A stretch of 64,000 nt of DNA from Sedimenticola_A sp040506425 (GTDB lineage: Bacteria > Pseudomonadota > Gammaproteobacteria > Chromatiales > Chromatiaceae). The stretch lies in the NCBI GenBank assembly GCA_965224515.1, contig OZ245051.1, positions 3,224,001 to 3,288,000 of the forward strand. Reading direction: 5' to 3'. The first letter of the stretch is position 1. Each line of letters starts with the position of its first letter. Below the pieces are notes generated by a model. It had not been told where the DNA came from. It saw only the letters and a list, made by a program, of their open reading frames with translations, and searched no databases. Shown one piece after another: positions 42,635 to 51,566 of this stretch. A program made the position numbers and the translations under genes.

Positions 42635-44899
42635 TCAGTGTTCGGCATCCTCATCGATGTCAAAGCTCAGTCCGTCATCCGACACGCCGACTCTCACCGT
42701 GCCGCCATCTGAGAGTCTGCCAAACAGCAGCTCTTCCGCCAGGGGTTTCTTGATCTTCTCCTGAATCAGCCTGGCCATCGGCCTGGCTCCCATCTTTTCG
42801 TCGTAACCGTGCTCGGCCAGCCACGCCTTTGCCTCTGCGTCGATTATCAGCGAGACCTTTTTCCCCTCCAGCTGCCCTTCAAGCTCGAACAGGAACTTCT
42901 CCACGACATGTTTGATCACCTCAGGCGGCAGGCTGTTGAACTGGATAATGCTGTCGAGCCTGTTGCGGAACTCAGGTGAGAAGAACTTGTTGATCGCCTC
43001 CATTCCGTCACTGGTGTGATCCTGGTGTGTAAAGCCGATAGACGGACGGCTCATCACATCAGCACCTGCGTTTGTGGTCATCACGATCACAACGTTTCTG
43101 AAGTCCGCCTTTCTACCGTTATTGTCTGTCAGGGTCCCATGGTCCATCACCTGCAGCAGCAGGTTGAAGACATCCGGGTGAGCCTTCTCAATCTCGTCCA
43201 GCAATAGAACCGAATGGGGATGCTTGGTGACCTGCTCTGTCAGCAAACCGCCCTGGTCAAAACCCACATAGCCAGGAGGTGCGCCGATAAGGCGCGAAAC
43301 GGTGTGCCGCTCCATGTATTCGGACATATCGAAGCGGATCAGCTCCACACCAAGATTGATCGCCAACTGGCGTGTTACTTCAGTCTTTCCCACGCCGGTC
43401 GGGCCGGCAAACAGGAATGAGCCGACGGGTTTCTGGTCACTGCCGAGCCCCGACCTGTTCATCCGGATGGCCGCAGTCAGGGTGCTTATCGCCTCATCCT
43501 GCCCGAACACCGAGAGTTTCAAATCACGGTCGAGATTCTTCAGCGATTCGATATCGGTGACGGAGACTTTCTTCGGTGGAATCCGGGCCATTTTGGCCAC
43601 GATGTTCTCCACGTCAACAACACCCAGTACTTTCTTGCGCTTGCTCACGGGTTTGAGGCGTACACTGGCGCCAGCCTCATCGATCACATCGATCGCCTTG
43701 TCCGGAAGATGACGATCATTGATGTAGCGGTCGGCCAGCTCCGCAGCTGCCTTGAGCGCTTTTTGTGAATAGCGTATCTCGTGGTGCTCTTCGAAACGTG
43801 TTTTGAGTCCCTTGAGGATCTCGTAGGTCTCTTCAACGGTCGGCTCTGTAACATCGATTTTCTGGAAACGGCGTGCCAGGGCCCTGTCCTTCTCGAAAAT
43901 ACCGCGGAACTCCTGGTAAGTGGTTGAACCGATACAGCGAAGCTCACCCGAGGCGAGTACGGGTTTAATCAGATTGGATGCATCCATCACACCACCTGAT
44001 GCCGAACCGGCACCTATAATGGTGTGGATCTCATCGATGAAAAGGATAGATTCCGGCTCCTTCTTGAGCTCGGCAAGCACCGCTTTCAAGCGCTTCTCGA
44101 AGTCACCCCTGTATTTCGTACCGGCCACCAGGCTGCCAAGATCGAGGGAGTAGATCTTGTTCTCAGCCAGTACATCAGGAACCTGCCCGTCGACGATCAT
44201 CTTGGCCAAACCTTCAGCAATCGCGGTTTTACCCACGCCGGCCTCACCCACCAGAAGCGGGTTGTTCTTACGACGACGGCACAGGATCTGGATAGTGCGT
44301 TCCACCTCGCTGGCGCGCCCGATCAGAGGGTCGATCTTACCCAGCTTGGCCTGCTCATTGAGGTTGCTGGCAAAGGCTTCAAGGGCATTTCCCGAGGCAC
44401 TCTCCTGACCACCCTCATCATCATCGTGAAAGGGTGATATCTCATCCTCGTCACCAGACTCACCGTTGACCTTGGGAATACCGTGAGAGATGTAGTTCAC
44501 CAGGTCCAGGCGGGCAATATCCTGAGTGTGCAGAAAATAGACAGCCTGGGACTCCTGCTCACTGAAAATCGCAACCAGAACATTGGCGCCGGTCACTTCA
44601 TCGTTACCGGAAGACTGTACATGGAACACCGCGCGTTGCAGAACCCGTTGAAATCCGAGTGTCGGTTGGGTTTCCCGTTCGCTGTCGTTGGGCAGCAGTG
44701 GAGTGGTCTCTTCAAGGAATTCATCGATATCCTTGCGCAACCTCTCGGTATCGGCACCACAGGCACGCAGTACCTTGGCCGCAGTAGGATTATCCAGCAG
44801 GGCCAACAGCAGGTGCTCCACAGACATAAACTCGTGGTGTCGTGCCTGCGCCTGTTTGAAGGCCTGGTTAAGTGTAAATTCCAGCTCTTTACTCAGCAT
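42635..44899 (-). CDS. clpA: ATP-dependent Clp protease ATP-binding subunit ClpA
   Basis: Hexameric AAA+ unfoldase that feeds ClpP. The 754 residues have an N-terminal adaptor domain (1-140), D1 Walker A (GEAGVGKTAIAEG, near 213), D2 Walker A (GPTGVGKTEVTRQL, near 491) and the ClpP-binding loop near PSIGFTHQD (near 610). Length is near Escherichia coli ClpA (758). The adaptor ClpS is encoded just upstream. The C-terminus is acidic (DIDEDAEH). Confidence 0.97.
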   Translation of the reverse strand: MLSKELEFTLNQAFKQAQARHHEFMSVEHLLLALLDNPTAAKVLRACGADTERLRKDIDEFLEETTPLLPNDSERETQPTLGFQRVLQRAVFHVQSSGNDEVTGANVLVAIFSEQESQAVYFLHTQDIARLDLVNYISHGIPKVNGESGDEDEISPFHDDDEGGQESASGNALEAFASNLNEQAKLGKIDPLIGRASEVERTIQILCRRRKNNPLLVGEAGVGKTAIAEGLAKMIVDGQVPDVLAENKIYSLDLGSLVAGTKYRGDFEKRLKAVLAELKKEPESILFIDEIHTIIGAGSASGGVMDASNLIKPVLASGELRCIGSTTYQEFRGIFEKDRALARRFQKIDVTEPTVEETYEILKGLKTRFEEHHEIRYSQKALKAAAELADRYINDRHLPDKAIDVIDEAGASVRLKPVSKRKKVLGVVDVENIVAKMARIPPKKVSVTDIESLKNLDRDLKLSVFGQDEAISTLTAAIRMNRSGLGSDQKPVGSFLFAGPTGVGKTEVTRQLAINLGVELIRFDMSEYMERHTVSRLIGAPPGYVGFDQGGLLTEQVTKHPHSVLLLDEIEKAHPDVFNLLLQVMDHGTLTDNNGRKADFRNVVIVMTTNAGADVMSRPSIGFTHQDHTSDGMEAINKFFSPEFRNRLDSIIQFNSLPPEVIKHVVEKFLFELEGQLEGKKVSLIIDAEAKAWLAEHGYDEKMGARPMARLIQEKIKKPLAEELLFGRLSDGGTVRVGVSDDGLSFDIDEDAEH

Positions 44900-44972
44900 T
44901 GATAATATCCATCCGGCTGACAGTACTCACTGCATGTTGGACCATGAAAAAATGAGTATTGCTGCATTAGGT

Positions 44973-45293
44973 TCAGGTCTCTTCCATCGAGCACAACAGC
45001 GGATGCTGATTGCTCCTGGCGTAATCATTGACCAGAGAGACCTTGGTCTCGGCAATGTCTTTTGTGTATACACCACACACACCAACACCACGGGTGTGTA
45101 CATGCAGCATAATCTGGGTCGCCTTTTCACGGTTCATGCCGAAAAAGGATTCAAGCACCTTCACAACAAACTCCATTGGTGTGTAGTCATCGTTCAACAG
45201 AATGACCTTGTACATGGGCGGCCGCTTAAGTTTTGGCTTTGCCTCCTGTACCGCCAGTCCATCATCAAAATCGGATTGCTTCTTGTCTGTCAT
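44973..45293 (-). CDS. clpS: ClpA adaptor protein ClpS
   Basis: Recognises N-end-rule substrates and delivers them to ClpAP. The 106 residues have a charged tail and the core PMYKVILLNDDYTPMEFVVKVLESFF (near 31), carrying the N-degron pocket Asn-Asp-Asp and Met residues, and HVHTRGVGVCGVYTKDIAETK (near 63) with the pocket His. It lies 73 bases upstream of clpA and diverges from the cold-shock gene. Confidence 0.96.
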   Translation of the reverse strand: MTDKKQSDFDDGLAVQEAKPKLKRPPMYKVILLNDDYTPMEFVVKVLESFFGMNREKATQIMLHVHTRGVGVCGVYTKDIAETKVSLVNDYARSNQHPLLCSMEET

Positions 45294-45441
45294 GGTTATG
45301 AATTTTAGCCGATATCGTTCAAGGGATGTATTGCCAGAATATAGGGTTTATACATTAGAAATCAATGTATCATTAATAATCTAATTTACGAACATTCTTA
45401 CGCAAAGTAGTGATATATATGAAAAATTTGTCCATTAACAT
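45294..45441. other. AT-rich divergent region between clpS and the cold-shock promoter
   Basis: About 150 AT-rich bases. It should contain the clpS promoter. No ORF, repeat or operator is recognisable. Confidence 0.4.
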
Positions 45442-45469
45442 TTGACCAAATATTACAGTTGGTTATACT
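45442..45469 (+). promoter_or_regulatory. Sigma-70 promoter of the cold-shock gene, with long leader
   Basis: TTGACC (45442-45447), a 16-base spacer and TATACT (45464-45469) form a good sigma-70 promoter. Transcription from about 45476 would leave a leader of roughly 155 bases before the ATG at 45631. Escherichia coli cspA has a 159-base thermosensing leader, so a similar control is plausible. Confidence 0.6.
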
Positions 45470-45630
45470 GTGCCCAGTGGGGTTCCGCGCCATAACGGTG
45501 CGTGATTTTTTGTCTTTACCCGCAGTTCGGTACCAACATTAATCTCGGCAACAATAATACCTACGCCGTTTTTGACCAATGCTGGCTACCGAGTAGTAGT
45601 AACTTTGAAGTATCTGGAGGAGTAAACGCT

Positions 45631-45843
45631 ATGGCAACCGGCACAGTGAAATGGTTCAACAACGCCAAAGGTTATGGCTTTCTAACACCTGATGATGGTG
45701 AGCAGGACGTTTTCATACATTTTTCTGCAATTGTCATGGAAGGCTACAAGACCCTCAAAGAGGGTCAGAAGGTTCAATTCGACCTTGAGGAAGGACCCAA
45801 AGGGCTTCATGCAGCCAATCTTCAGTCTGCGACTGAAATCTGA
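45631..45843 (+). CDS. cspD: Cold-shock domain protein (CspA/CspD family)
   Basis: 70-residue single-strand nucleic-acid-binding protein with RNP1 (KGYGFLTP, residues 14-21) and RNP2 (VFIHFSAI). Its position divergent from clpS-clpA is that of cspD in Escherichia coli and Pseudomonas, so I use that symbol. Sequence alone does not separate CspD from other Csp proteins. I chose the ATG at 45631, behind CTGGAGGAG. A longer frame from 45502 would translate the leader. Confidence 0.93.
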   Translation: MATGTVKWFNNAKGYGFLTPDDGEQDVFIHFSAIVMEGYKTLKEGQKVQFDLEEGPKGLHAANLQSATEI

Positions 45844-45872
45844 TCACTGCCGGTAACCCGGCGGTATCAAAT

Positions 45873-45917
45873 ATAAAAAAGGGCGCGGTGTTAATACCAA
45901 CGCGCCCTTTTTTTATA
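45873..45917. terminator. Bidirectional terminator between cspD and icd
   Basis: AAAAAAGGGCGCG and CGCGCCCTTTTTTT form a stem with A and T runs on both sides, between two convergent genes. It can end transcription in both directions. Confidence 0.87.
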
Positions 45918-45936
45918 TCTTTTTAACAGACCCGGA

Positions 45937-48165
45937 TCACATTGAATCCAGTATGGCATTCAGTGTCGAACTTGGGCGCATGACACGGGATGTCAGCTCC
46001 CTGTCCGGGCGGAAATAGCCACCAATCTCCATCGCCTGTCCCTGAACAGATATCAGTTCATCAACAATCTCACTCTCATTTGCAGCAAGTTGCTCTGCGA
46101 CAGGGGTAAAACTGGCCTGCAGTTCGCTATCCTCGCCCTGGGCGGCCAGGGCCTTGGCCCAGTAAAGGGCAAGATAAAAGTGACTTCCACGGGTATCGAG
46201 TTCACCTACCTTGCGTGATGGGGATTTGTCACTGTTGAGGAACTCACCATTGGCTGTGCCGAGTGTGTCAGCCAGTACCTGGGCCTTCTTGTTTCCACAC
46301 TTCTGGGCCAGGTCCTCAAGGGAGACGGCAAGGGCCAGGAACTCACCCAGGGAATCCCACCTCAGGTGGTTCTCTTCCAGCAGTTGCTGAACATGTTTCG
46401 GGGCTGAACCCCCTGCCCCGGTCTCGAACAGACCTCCACCGGCCAGCAGCGGCACGATAGAGAGCATCTTGGCACTGGTGCCAAGCTCAAGAATGGGAAA
46501 CAGATCAGTCAGGTAGTCACGCAGCACATTGCCGGTGACGGATATGGTGTCTTTACCATCCTTGACCCGCTGCAGGGTGGCACGAATCGCCTCTACAGGT
46601 GAGAGGATCTGGATATCCAGCCCACTGGTATCGTGATCCTGCAGGTAGCGCCTGGCCTTTTCAATCAGGTTTCTGTCGTGTGCGCGATTCTCATCAAGCC
46701 AGAATATAGCGGTATTTCCGGTAAGTCTTGCACGGTTGACGGCAAGTTTTACCCAATCCCTGATCGGCAGGTCCCGGGTCTGGCACATGCGCCAGATATC
46801 CCCCTGCTCCACCTTGTGCTCGAGCAGGGTGTTGCCGGCATGGTCCAGCACGCACACGGTACCATCGGTTGGAATCTGAAAGGTTTTATCGTGAGAGCCG
46901 TACTCTTCGGCCTTCTGGGCCATCAGTCCCACGTTGCTGACATTACCCATGGTGGAGACATCAAATGCCCCGTGCTCTTTACAGAAGGTGAACACCTCCT
47001 GGTAAATGCCGGCATAGGAACGGTCAGGAATCATCGCCTTGGTATCATGCAGCTTGCCATCAGGACCCCACATCTGGCCGGAAGATCTCAATGCAGCAGG
47101 CATGGATGCATCGATAATCACATCGCTTGGAACATGGAGGTTGGTAATACCCTTGTCCGAGTTGACCATGGCCAGCTCCGGGCGGCTCTCATAGACAGCC
47201 TGGATATCCGCCTCGACCTCGCTACGCTTATCATCCGGCAGGCCGGATATTTTTGCGTAAACGTCACCCAGGCCGTTGTTTGCATCAACACCCAACTCCT
47301 CGAAGAGCGCTGCATGCTTTTCAAACACATCCCTGTAATAGACAGTAACGGCATGGCCGAACATGATTGGATCAGAGACCTTCATCATGGTCGCCTTGAG
47401 GTGCAGTGAGAGAAGTACGCCGTTTGCTTTTGCATCGGCAATCTCGCCCTCGAAAAAGGCGCGCAGTGCACCACGGCTCATGACAGCGGCATCGATCACC
47501 TCGTCCTGCTGAACGGGAGTCTTCTCCTTCAGGACGGTCTTCTCACCAGCATTTGAAGTGAACTCGATCCTGACGTCCCCAGCTTCACTGATCACTGCAG
47601 ACTGCTCACTGGAGTAAAAATCACCCTCTGTCATGTGTGCGACATGTGACTTTGAATCCGAACTCCAGACTCCCATGCTGTGTGGATGCTTCCTGGCGTA
47701 CTCTTTTACCGGTGCGGCCACACGACGGTCCGAGTTGCCCTCGCGCAGTACTGGATTTACGGCGCTACCCAGCACCTTGGCATAACGGGCCTTGATCTCC
47801 CTCTCCGCCTCGGTTTTCGGCTCTTCGGGGTATTCGGGAAGGTCGTAGCCCTGAGTCTGAAGCTCCTTGATTGCAGCATTCAGCTGGGGGATTGATGCGC
47901 TGATATTGGGCAGTTTGATGATATTCGCTTCTGGCGTCTTGGCCAGTTCACCCAGTTCAGCCAAGGCATCCGCCTGCTTCTGTCCTTCGCTGAGGTTGTC
48001 AGGAAAATTGGCGACGATCCTGCCGGCCAGGGAGATATCACGGGTCTCTACAGCAACACCTGCGGCTGCGGTAAACGCCTGGACTATGGGAAGAAGAGAA
48101 TAAGTTGCCAGTGCTGGCGCTTCATCGGTTTCGGTGTAGATGATCTTTGGTGTTGGACTCGTCAT
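45937..48165 (-). CDS. icd: NADP-dependent isocitrate dehydrogenase, monomeric type
   Basis: Converts isocitrate to 2-oxoglutarate. The 742-residue size is that of the monomeric (IDH-II) class, not the 420-residue dimeric class. Typical stretches are IIYTETDEAPALATYSLLPI at the N-terminus, VNPVLREGNSDRRVAAPVK (near 135), the substrate-binding KTPVQQDEVIDAAVMSRGALRAF, GVDANNGLGDVYAKI, and ETGAGGSAPKHVQQLLEENHLRWDSLGEF (split across residues 570-600). It is a single transcription unit ending at a shared terminator. Confidence 0.97.
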   Translation of the reverse strand: MTSPTPKIIYTETDEAPALATYSLLPIVQAFTAAAGVAVETRDISLAGRIVANFPDNLSEGQKQADALAELGELAKTPEANIIKLPNISASIPQLNAAIKELQTQGYDLPEYPEEPKTEAEREIKARYAKVLGSAVNPVLREGNSDRRVAAPVKEYARKHPHSMGVWSSDSKSHVAHMTEGDFYSSEQSAVISEAGDVRIEFTSNAGEKTVLKEKTPVQQDEVIDAAVMSRGALRAFFEGEIADAKANGVLLSLHLKATMMKVSDPIMFGHAVTVYYRDVFEKHAALFEELGVDANNGLGDVYAKISGLPDDKRSEVEADIQAVYESRPELAMVNSDKGITNLHVPSDVIIDASMPAALRSSGQMWGPDGKLHDTKAMIPDRSYAGIYQEVFTFCKEHGAFDVSTMGNVSNVGLMAQKAEEYGSHDKTFQIPTDGTVCVLDHAGNTLLEHKVEQGDIWRMCQTRDLPIRDWVKLAVNRARLTGNTAIFWLDENRAHDRNLIEKARRYLQDHDTSGLDIQILSPVEAIRATLQRVKDGKDTISVTGNVLRDYLTDLFPILELGTSAKMLSIVPLLAGGGLFETGAGGSAPKHVQQLLEENHLRWDSLGEFLALAVSLEDLAQKCGNKKAQVLADTLGTANGEFLNSDKSPSRKVGELDTRGSHFYLALYWAKALAAQGEDSELQASFTPVAEQLAANESEIVDELISVQGQAMEIGGYFRPDRELTSRVMRPSSTLNAILDSM

Positions 48166-48276
48166 TTTTCTCTCTATTCTCCGGCTAAAAAGCAGGCTGT
48201 TAATAGTGAAGCCCGGATTTTAGCAGGTGCAACAAAAAAAGGTAGTGTTTTTATATGGGTATTTAGGATGCTTATA

Positions 48277-48945
48277 CTAAATATTGTAATTCTTGCATTT
48301 TTTACTCAAACAGCAATTTTCACATGTTGGGGGCTTGGTGCAGATGTACTTTGCATGCCTCACTATAAGCGCATGATATTCATTGAATATCTCGACTTTC
48401 AACCCCAGAGATCCCTGGAATGCGAGACGCAGTTCTTCATAACTCTCGTCACCGGAAATCACGCCAAGCCTTGAAAAAAGCCTTCGCGTATAGGCATCAA
48501 TTACAAACACCGGCCGCTGATAGGCGTAGAGAAGGATATCATCAGCGGTCTCCGGGCCAACCCCGTTTACAGTAAGTAATTCCCGTCTCAGTGCATCCGT
48601 GTCCAGAACATCCAGGGCCTCGACGCCACCCATATCCTGGATAAAGCGGCACAGACTCTTGAGCCGCCGGGTCTTTACATTGAAGTATCCTGAAGGTCTG
48701 ATCAGATCGGCCAACCGCTCCTCTTCAAGGGTGAGCAGGTGGTTCAGTCCCAATACACCCTCCTGCTTCAGGTTGTCTATCGCCTTCTCAACGTTGATCC
48801 ATGCGGTGTTCTGGGTCAGAACTGCGCCTACGATTATTTCGAAAGGGGTATCACCCGGCCACCAGTACTGGTGACCATGGTTATCAAGCAGGATTCGGTA
48901 GATCGATTGGAGGGTTTCAGATTCAGCGGCCAGGGGTATCCCCAT
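48277..48945 (-). CDS. Endonuclease III-related DNA glycosylase (MagIII-like)
   Basis: 222-residue HhH-GPD glycosylase with a C-terminal 4Fe-4S site (ICTKPPTCENCCLSKKC, near 202). The hairpin LLTVNGVGPETADDILLYAY (near 129) has Glu where endonuclease III has its catalytic Lys, while the conserved Asp is kept in VFVIDAYTRR. This pattern fits the 3-methyladenine glycosylase MagIII subgroup (COG2231), a glycosylase without lyase activity. Methylated-base specificity is inference. Confidence 0.85.
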   Translation of the reverse strand: MGIPLAAESETLQSIYRILLDNHGHQYWWPGDTPFEIIVGAVLTQNTAWINVEKAIDNLKQEGVLGLNHLLTLEEERLADLIRPSGYFNVKTRRLKSLCRFIQDMGGVEALDVLDTDALRRELLTVNGVGPETADDILLYAYQRPVFVIDAYTRRLFSRLGVISGDESYEELRLAFQGSLGLKVEIFNEYHALIVRHAKYICTKPPTCENCCLSKKCKNYNI

Positions 48946-48962
48946 GAGAGCACCCGGGCCGG

Positions 48963-49829
48963 TTATTTGCGCCAGACAGATTTTGAAGCGCGGCGTCTCT
49001 TCTGTTCTTTGGGTTTTGCCTTGCCCCTGGATTTTGCCTTTGGCTTGGCGAATTTACCCTTGGTCATCTCTGGTGTTAAACCGGCATCCTTGAGCAGACC
49101 CTGGAGTTCCTCCTCGTCGAGGTCCCTGTATTGCCCGGCTGCCAGACTGCTATCCAGAATAACGGAACCGTAACGAACCCGCTTCAGTCGGCTGACACGC
49201 AGATCCACCGCCTCCCAGAGTCGTCGAACCTCACGATTGCGGCCCTCCATGATGACAACGTGGAACCAGGTATTACTGCCCTCGCCGCCTGATGCAACGA
49301 TATCCTCAAATCGTGCAGGGCCATCTTCAAGATCAACGCCGTTGACCAGCTGTTCAAGCTTCTCGTCAGTCACACCGCCATGTACCCGAACCGCGTATTC
49401 ACGCTCTATCTGCTGTGACGGATGCATCAGTTTGTTGGCAAGTTCACCATCAGTGGTAAACAGCATCAGGCCACTGGTGTTGATGTCGAGTCGTCCCACG
49501 GACACCCAGCGTCCAGGTCTGAGCTTAGGCAGATGGGCAAACACGGTCGGGCGGCCTTCAGGATCTGAACGGGTAACCAGCTCCCCTTCCGGCTTGTTGT
49601 AGATAATGACACGGTGCTCCTGCTCTTTGAGACGGAAGCTGCCGACCTTTTTACCCCTGGCGACAATACGGTCGTCAGGTGTCACCCGGTCTCCCAGTGA
49701 AGCGGTTTTACCATTGACCACCACTTCACCAGCTTCAATCCAGCGCTCAATTTCACGGCGCGAACCGAGTCCGGCGTTGGCCAGGGCTTTCTGCAGACGT
49801 ACGCCCTCAGGCTGGGGCTTTTTACTCAT
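48963..49829 (-). CDS. rluB: 23S rRNA pseudouridine synthase RluB
   Basis: Makes pseudouridine 2605 in 23S rRNA. The 288 residues have an N-terminal S4 domain (VRLQKALANAGLGSRREIERWIEAG, from residue 9), the catalytic Asp in VGRLDINTSGLMLFTTDGEL (near 105) and a basic C-terminal tail (GKFAKPKAKSRGKAKPKEQK, near 265) that probably binds RNA. I chose the ATG at 49829, which overlaps the scpB end by 8 bases. A longer frame runs into scpB. Confidence 0.93.
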   Translation of the reverse strand: MSKKPQPEGVRLQKALANAGLGSRREIERWIEAGEVVVNGKTASLGDRVTPDDRIVARGKKVGSFRLKEQEHRVIIYNKPEGELVTRSDPEGRPTVFAHLPKLRPGRWVSVGRLDINTSGLMLFTTDGELANKLMHPSQQIEREYAVRVHGGVTDEKLEQLVNGVDLEDGPARFEDIVASGGEGSNTWFHVVIMEGRNREVRRLWEAVDLRVSRLKRVRYGSVILDSSLAAGQYRDLDEEELQGLLKDAGLTPEMTKGKFAKPKAKSRGKAKPKEQKRRRASKSVWRK

Positions 49830-50718
49830 TGAAAGACTCTTTTTCAGTATTGTCGGATTCTGTCTGTGCACTATCCAGGCCATCACTCTCCTCTTTCGAG
49901 GTATCTGGCTCTTCAGCGGCGTCCTGCATCTCCTGGTCTGTAATAGCCCCGGACTCTTCGTCTCCTGTCTCCGTCTCTTCCTGCGCTTCAGGGTCTGCTA
50001 CAGGCTCTGAATCCACACCTGATTCTTCTGCAACTTCGGCAGAGTCCGTGATCAAGGCCTCTACCGAATCGGCCAGTTCAGCGATGGTGATATCCCCCTC
50101 TTCATCCTCAGCCGCTGAATCCCTCCCGGCATCATCAGCCTTGGCGCTTGGCACCGTCGCTTCGAGTTCCAGTTCACGGTTGATGGAGTCGAGGTCGCGG
50201 ATCTCCTGCAGGGTGGGAAGTTCATCCAGCCCCTTCATCCCGAAGTAGTTGAGAAACTCTTTGGTGGTTGCGTAGATGGAGGGTTTGCCAGGCACATCAC
50301 GCTGACCGACAACCCGCACCCAGTCACGCTCCATGAGGGTTTTCATAATATTGGTGCTGACACTGACGCCGCGGATATCCTCGATCTCGCCACGGGTGAT
50401 GGGCTGCCTGTAGGCGATGAGTGCGAGAGTCTCCATCAGGGCCCTGGAGTAGCGAGCCGGACGCTCTTCCCACAGGCGCGAGACCCAGGGCGCGAACTCG
50501 GCCCGGACATTGATCCGGAATCCGCCACCGACTTCGACCAGCTCAAAGCCACGATCCTCGTAGTCGATCTGCAACTGCTTGATCGCTTCACGCAAGGCCT
50601 TTTTTTCAGGCCGCTCCTCTTCTGCAAAGAGTTCAAGAATGCCGTCAAGGGAGAGCGGCCCGCCGGCGGCAAGCAGCGCCGCCTCGATTATCTGGTTTAA
50701 TTTCTTATCTGAAGACAT
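49822..50718 (-). CDS. scpB: Segregation and condensation protein B
   Basis: Winged-helix kite subunit of the SMC-ScpAB condensin. The 298 residues contain the core at about 5-190 (AALLAAGGPLSLDGILELF, RYSRALMETLALIAYRQPITRGEIEDIRGV, YATTKEFLNYFGMKGLDELP). An acidic tail rich in Asp, Glu and Ser of roughly 100 residues follows, which is not part of the ScpB fold. ATG 50718 lies 1 base past the scpA stop. The longer frame starts inside scpA. Confidence 0.93.
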   Translation of the reverse strand: MSSDKKLNQIIEAALLAAGGPLSLDGILELFAEEERPEKKALREAIKQLQIDYEDRGFELVEVGGGFRINVRAEFAPWVSRLWEERPARYSRALMETLALIAYRQPITRGEIEDIRGVSVSTNIMKTLMERDWVRVVGQRDVPGKPSIYATTKEFLNYFGMKGLDELPTLQEIRDLDSINRELELEATVPSAKADDAGRDSAAEDEEGDITIAELADSVEALITDSAEVAEESGVDSEPVADPEAQEETETGDEESGAITDQEMQDAAEEPDTSKEESDGLDSAQTESDNTEKESFNE

Positions 50719-50719
50719 A

Positions 50720-51544
50720 TCAGGATGACGACGCCTTAACGTGTATTGGGCCAAAAGCCTCTGCCTGTATCAGCTCGACCAGCGAACCCTTGATCAATTC
50801 GAGAATCGCGAGAAAGGTGACAACAACACCCAGCCGCCCCTCGTCAATGTTGAAAAGTGCCGTGAATTCAGTGAAGTTTTCACTGTTGATCTTCTCCAGC
50901 ACCATGGACATTTTTTCACGCACCGACAGGGGTTCCATGTGCACCTGGTGGTTGCTGAACATGTCTGCCCGGTGCATCACCTCTTTCATGGCGAATAGAA
51001 TCTCTTTGAGATCCACATCCGGGGGACGTCTTTCGACGGTCTTGTCGGGCACGTCGATCTCTGCCTGGAAGACATCCCTGCCCATGCGGGGCAGCTCATC
51101 AATATCCTCTGCGGCCTGCTTGTAGCGTTCGTACTCCTGCAGGCGGCGTATCAGCTCGGCCCGGGGGTCGCCTTCCTCATCCTCGGTCTCGTCCTGCCTA
51201 GGCAGCAGCATGCGTGACTTGATCTCGGCCAGCATGGCAGCCATCACCAGGTACTCTGCGGCAAGCTCCAGGCGGAGATCCTTCATCAGGTCAACGTACT
51301 CCATGTACTGGGCAGTGATCTGGGCAATGGGGATATCGAGGATATCCAGGTTCTGACGCTTGATCAGGTAGAGCAGAAGGTCCAGCGGGCCTTCGAAAGC
51401 GTCCAGGAACACCTCCAGGGCATCAGGCGGAATATAGAGATCCTTGGGCATGGTCGACCAGGCTTCGCCCTGGACCACGGCAAAGGGCATCTCCTCCTGT
51501 TCAGGATGAGGGTGTTCCGGCAGACTGATCTCCGTTTCGCTCAT
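50720..51544 (-). CDS. scpA: Segregation and condensation protein A
   Basis: Kleisin of the bacterial SMC complex. The 274 residues have VFLDAFEGPLDLLLYLIKRQNLDILDIPIAQIT (residues about 46-78), LAAEYLVMAAMLAEIKSRMLLP and the C-terminal winged helix that contacts SMC. I chose the ATG at 51544, 22 bases past trpS. The longer frame overlaps trpS. The smc gene is not in the window. Confidence 0.94.
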   Translation of the reverse strand: MSETEISLPEHPHPEQEEMPFAVVQGEAWSTMPKDLYIPPDALEVFLDAFEGPLDLLLYLIKRQNLDILDIPIAQITAQYMEYVDLMKDLRLELAAEYLVMAAMLAEIKSRMLLPRQDETEDEEGDPRAELIRRLQEYERYKQAAEDIDELPRMGRDVFQAEIDVPDKTVERRPPDVDLKEILFAMKEVMHRADMFSNHQVHMEPLSVREKMSMVLEKINSENFTEFTALFNIDEGRLGVVVTFLAILELIKGSLVELIQAEAFGPIHVKASSS

Positions 51545-51566
51545 GTTCTGGTTGGATTCCCTGTTT

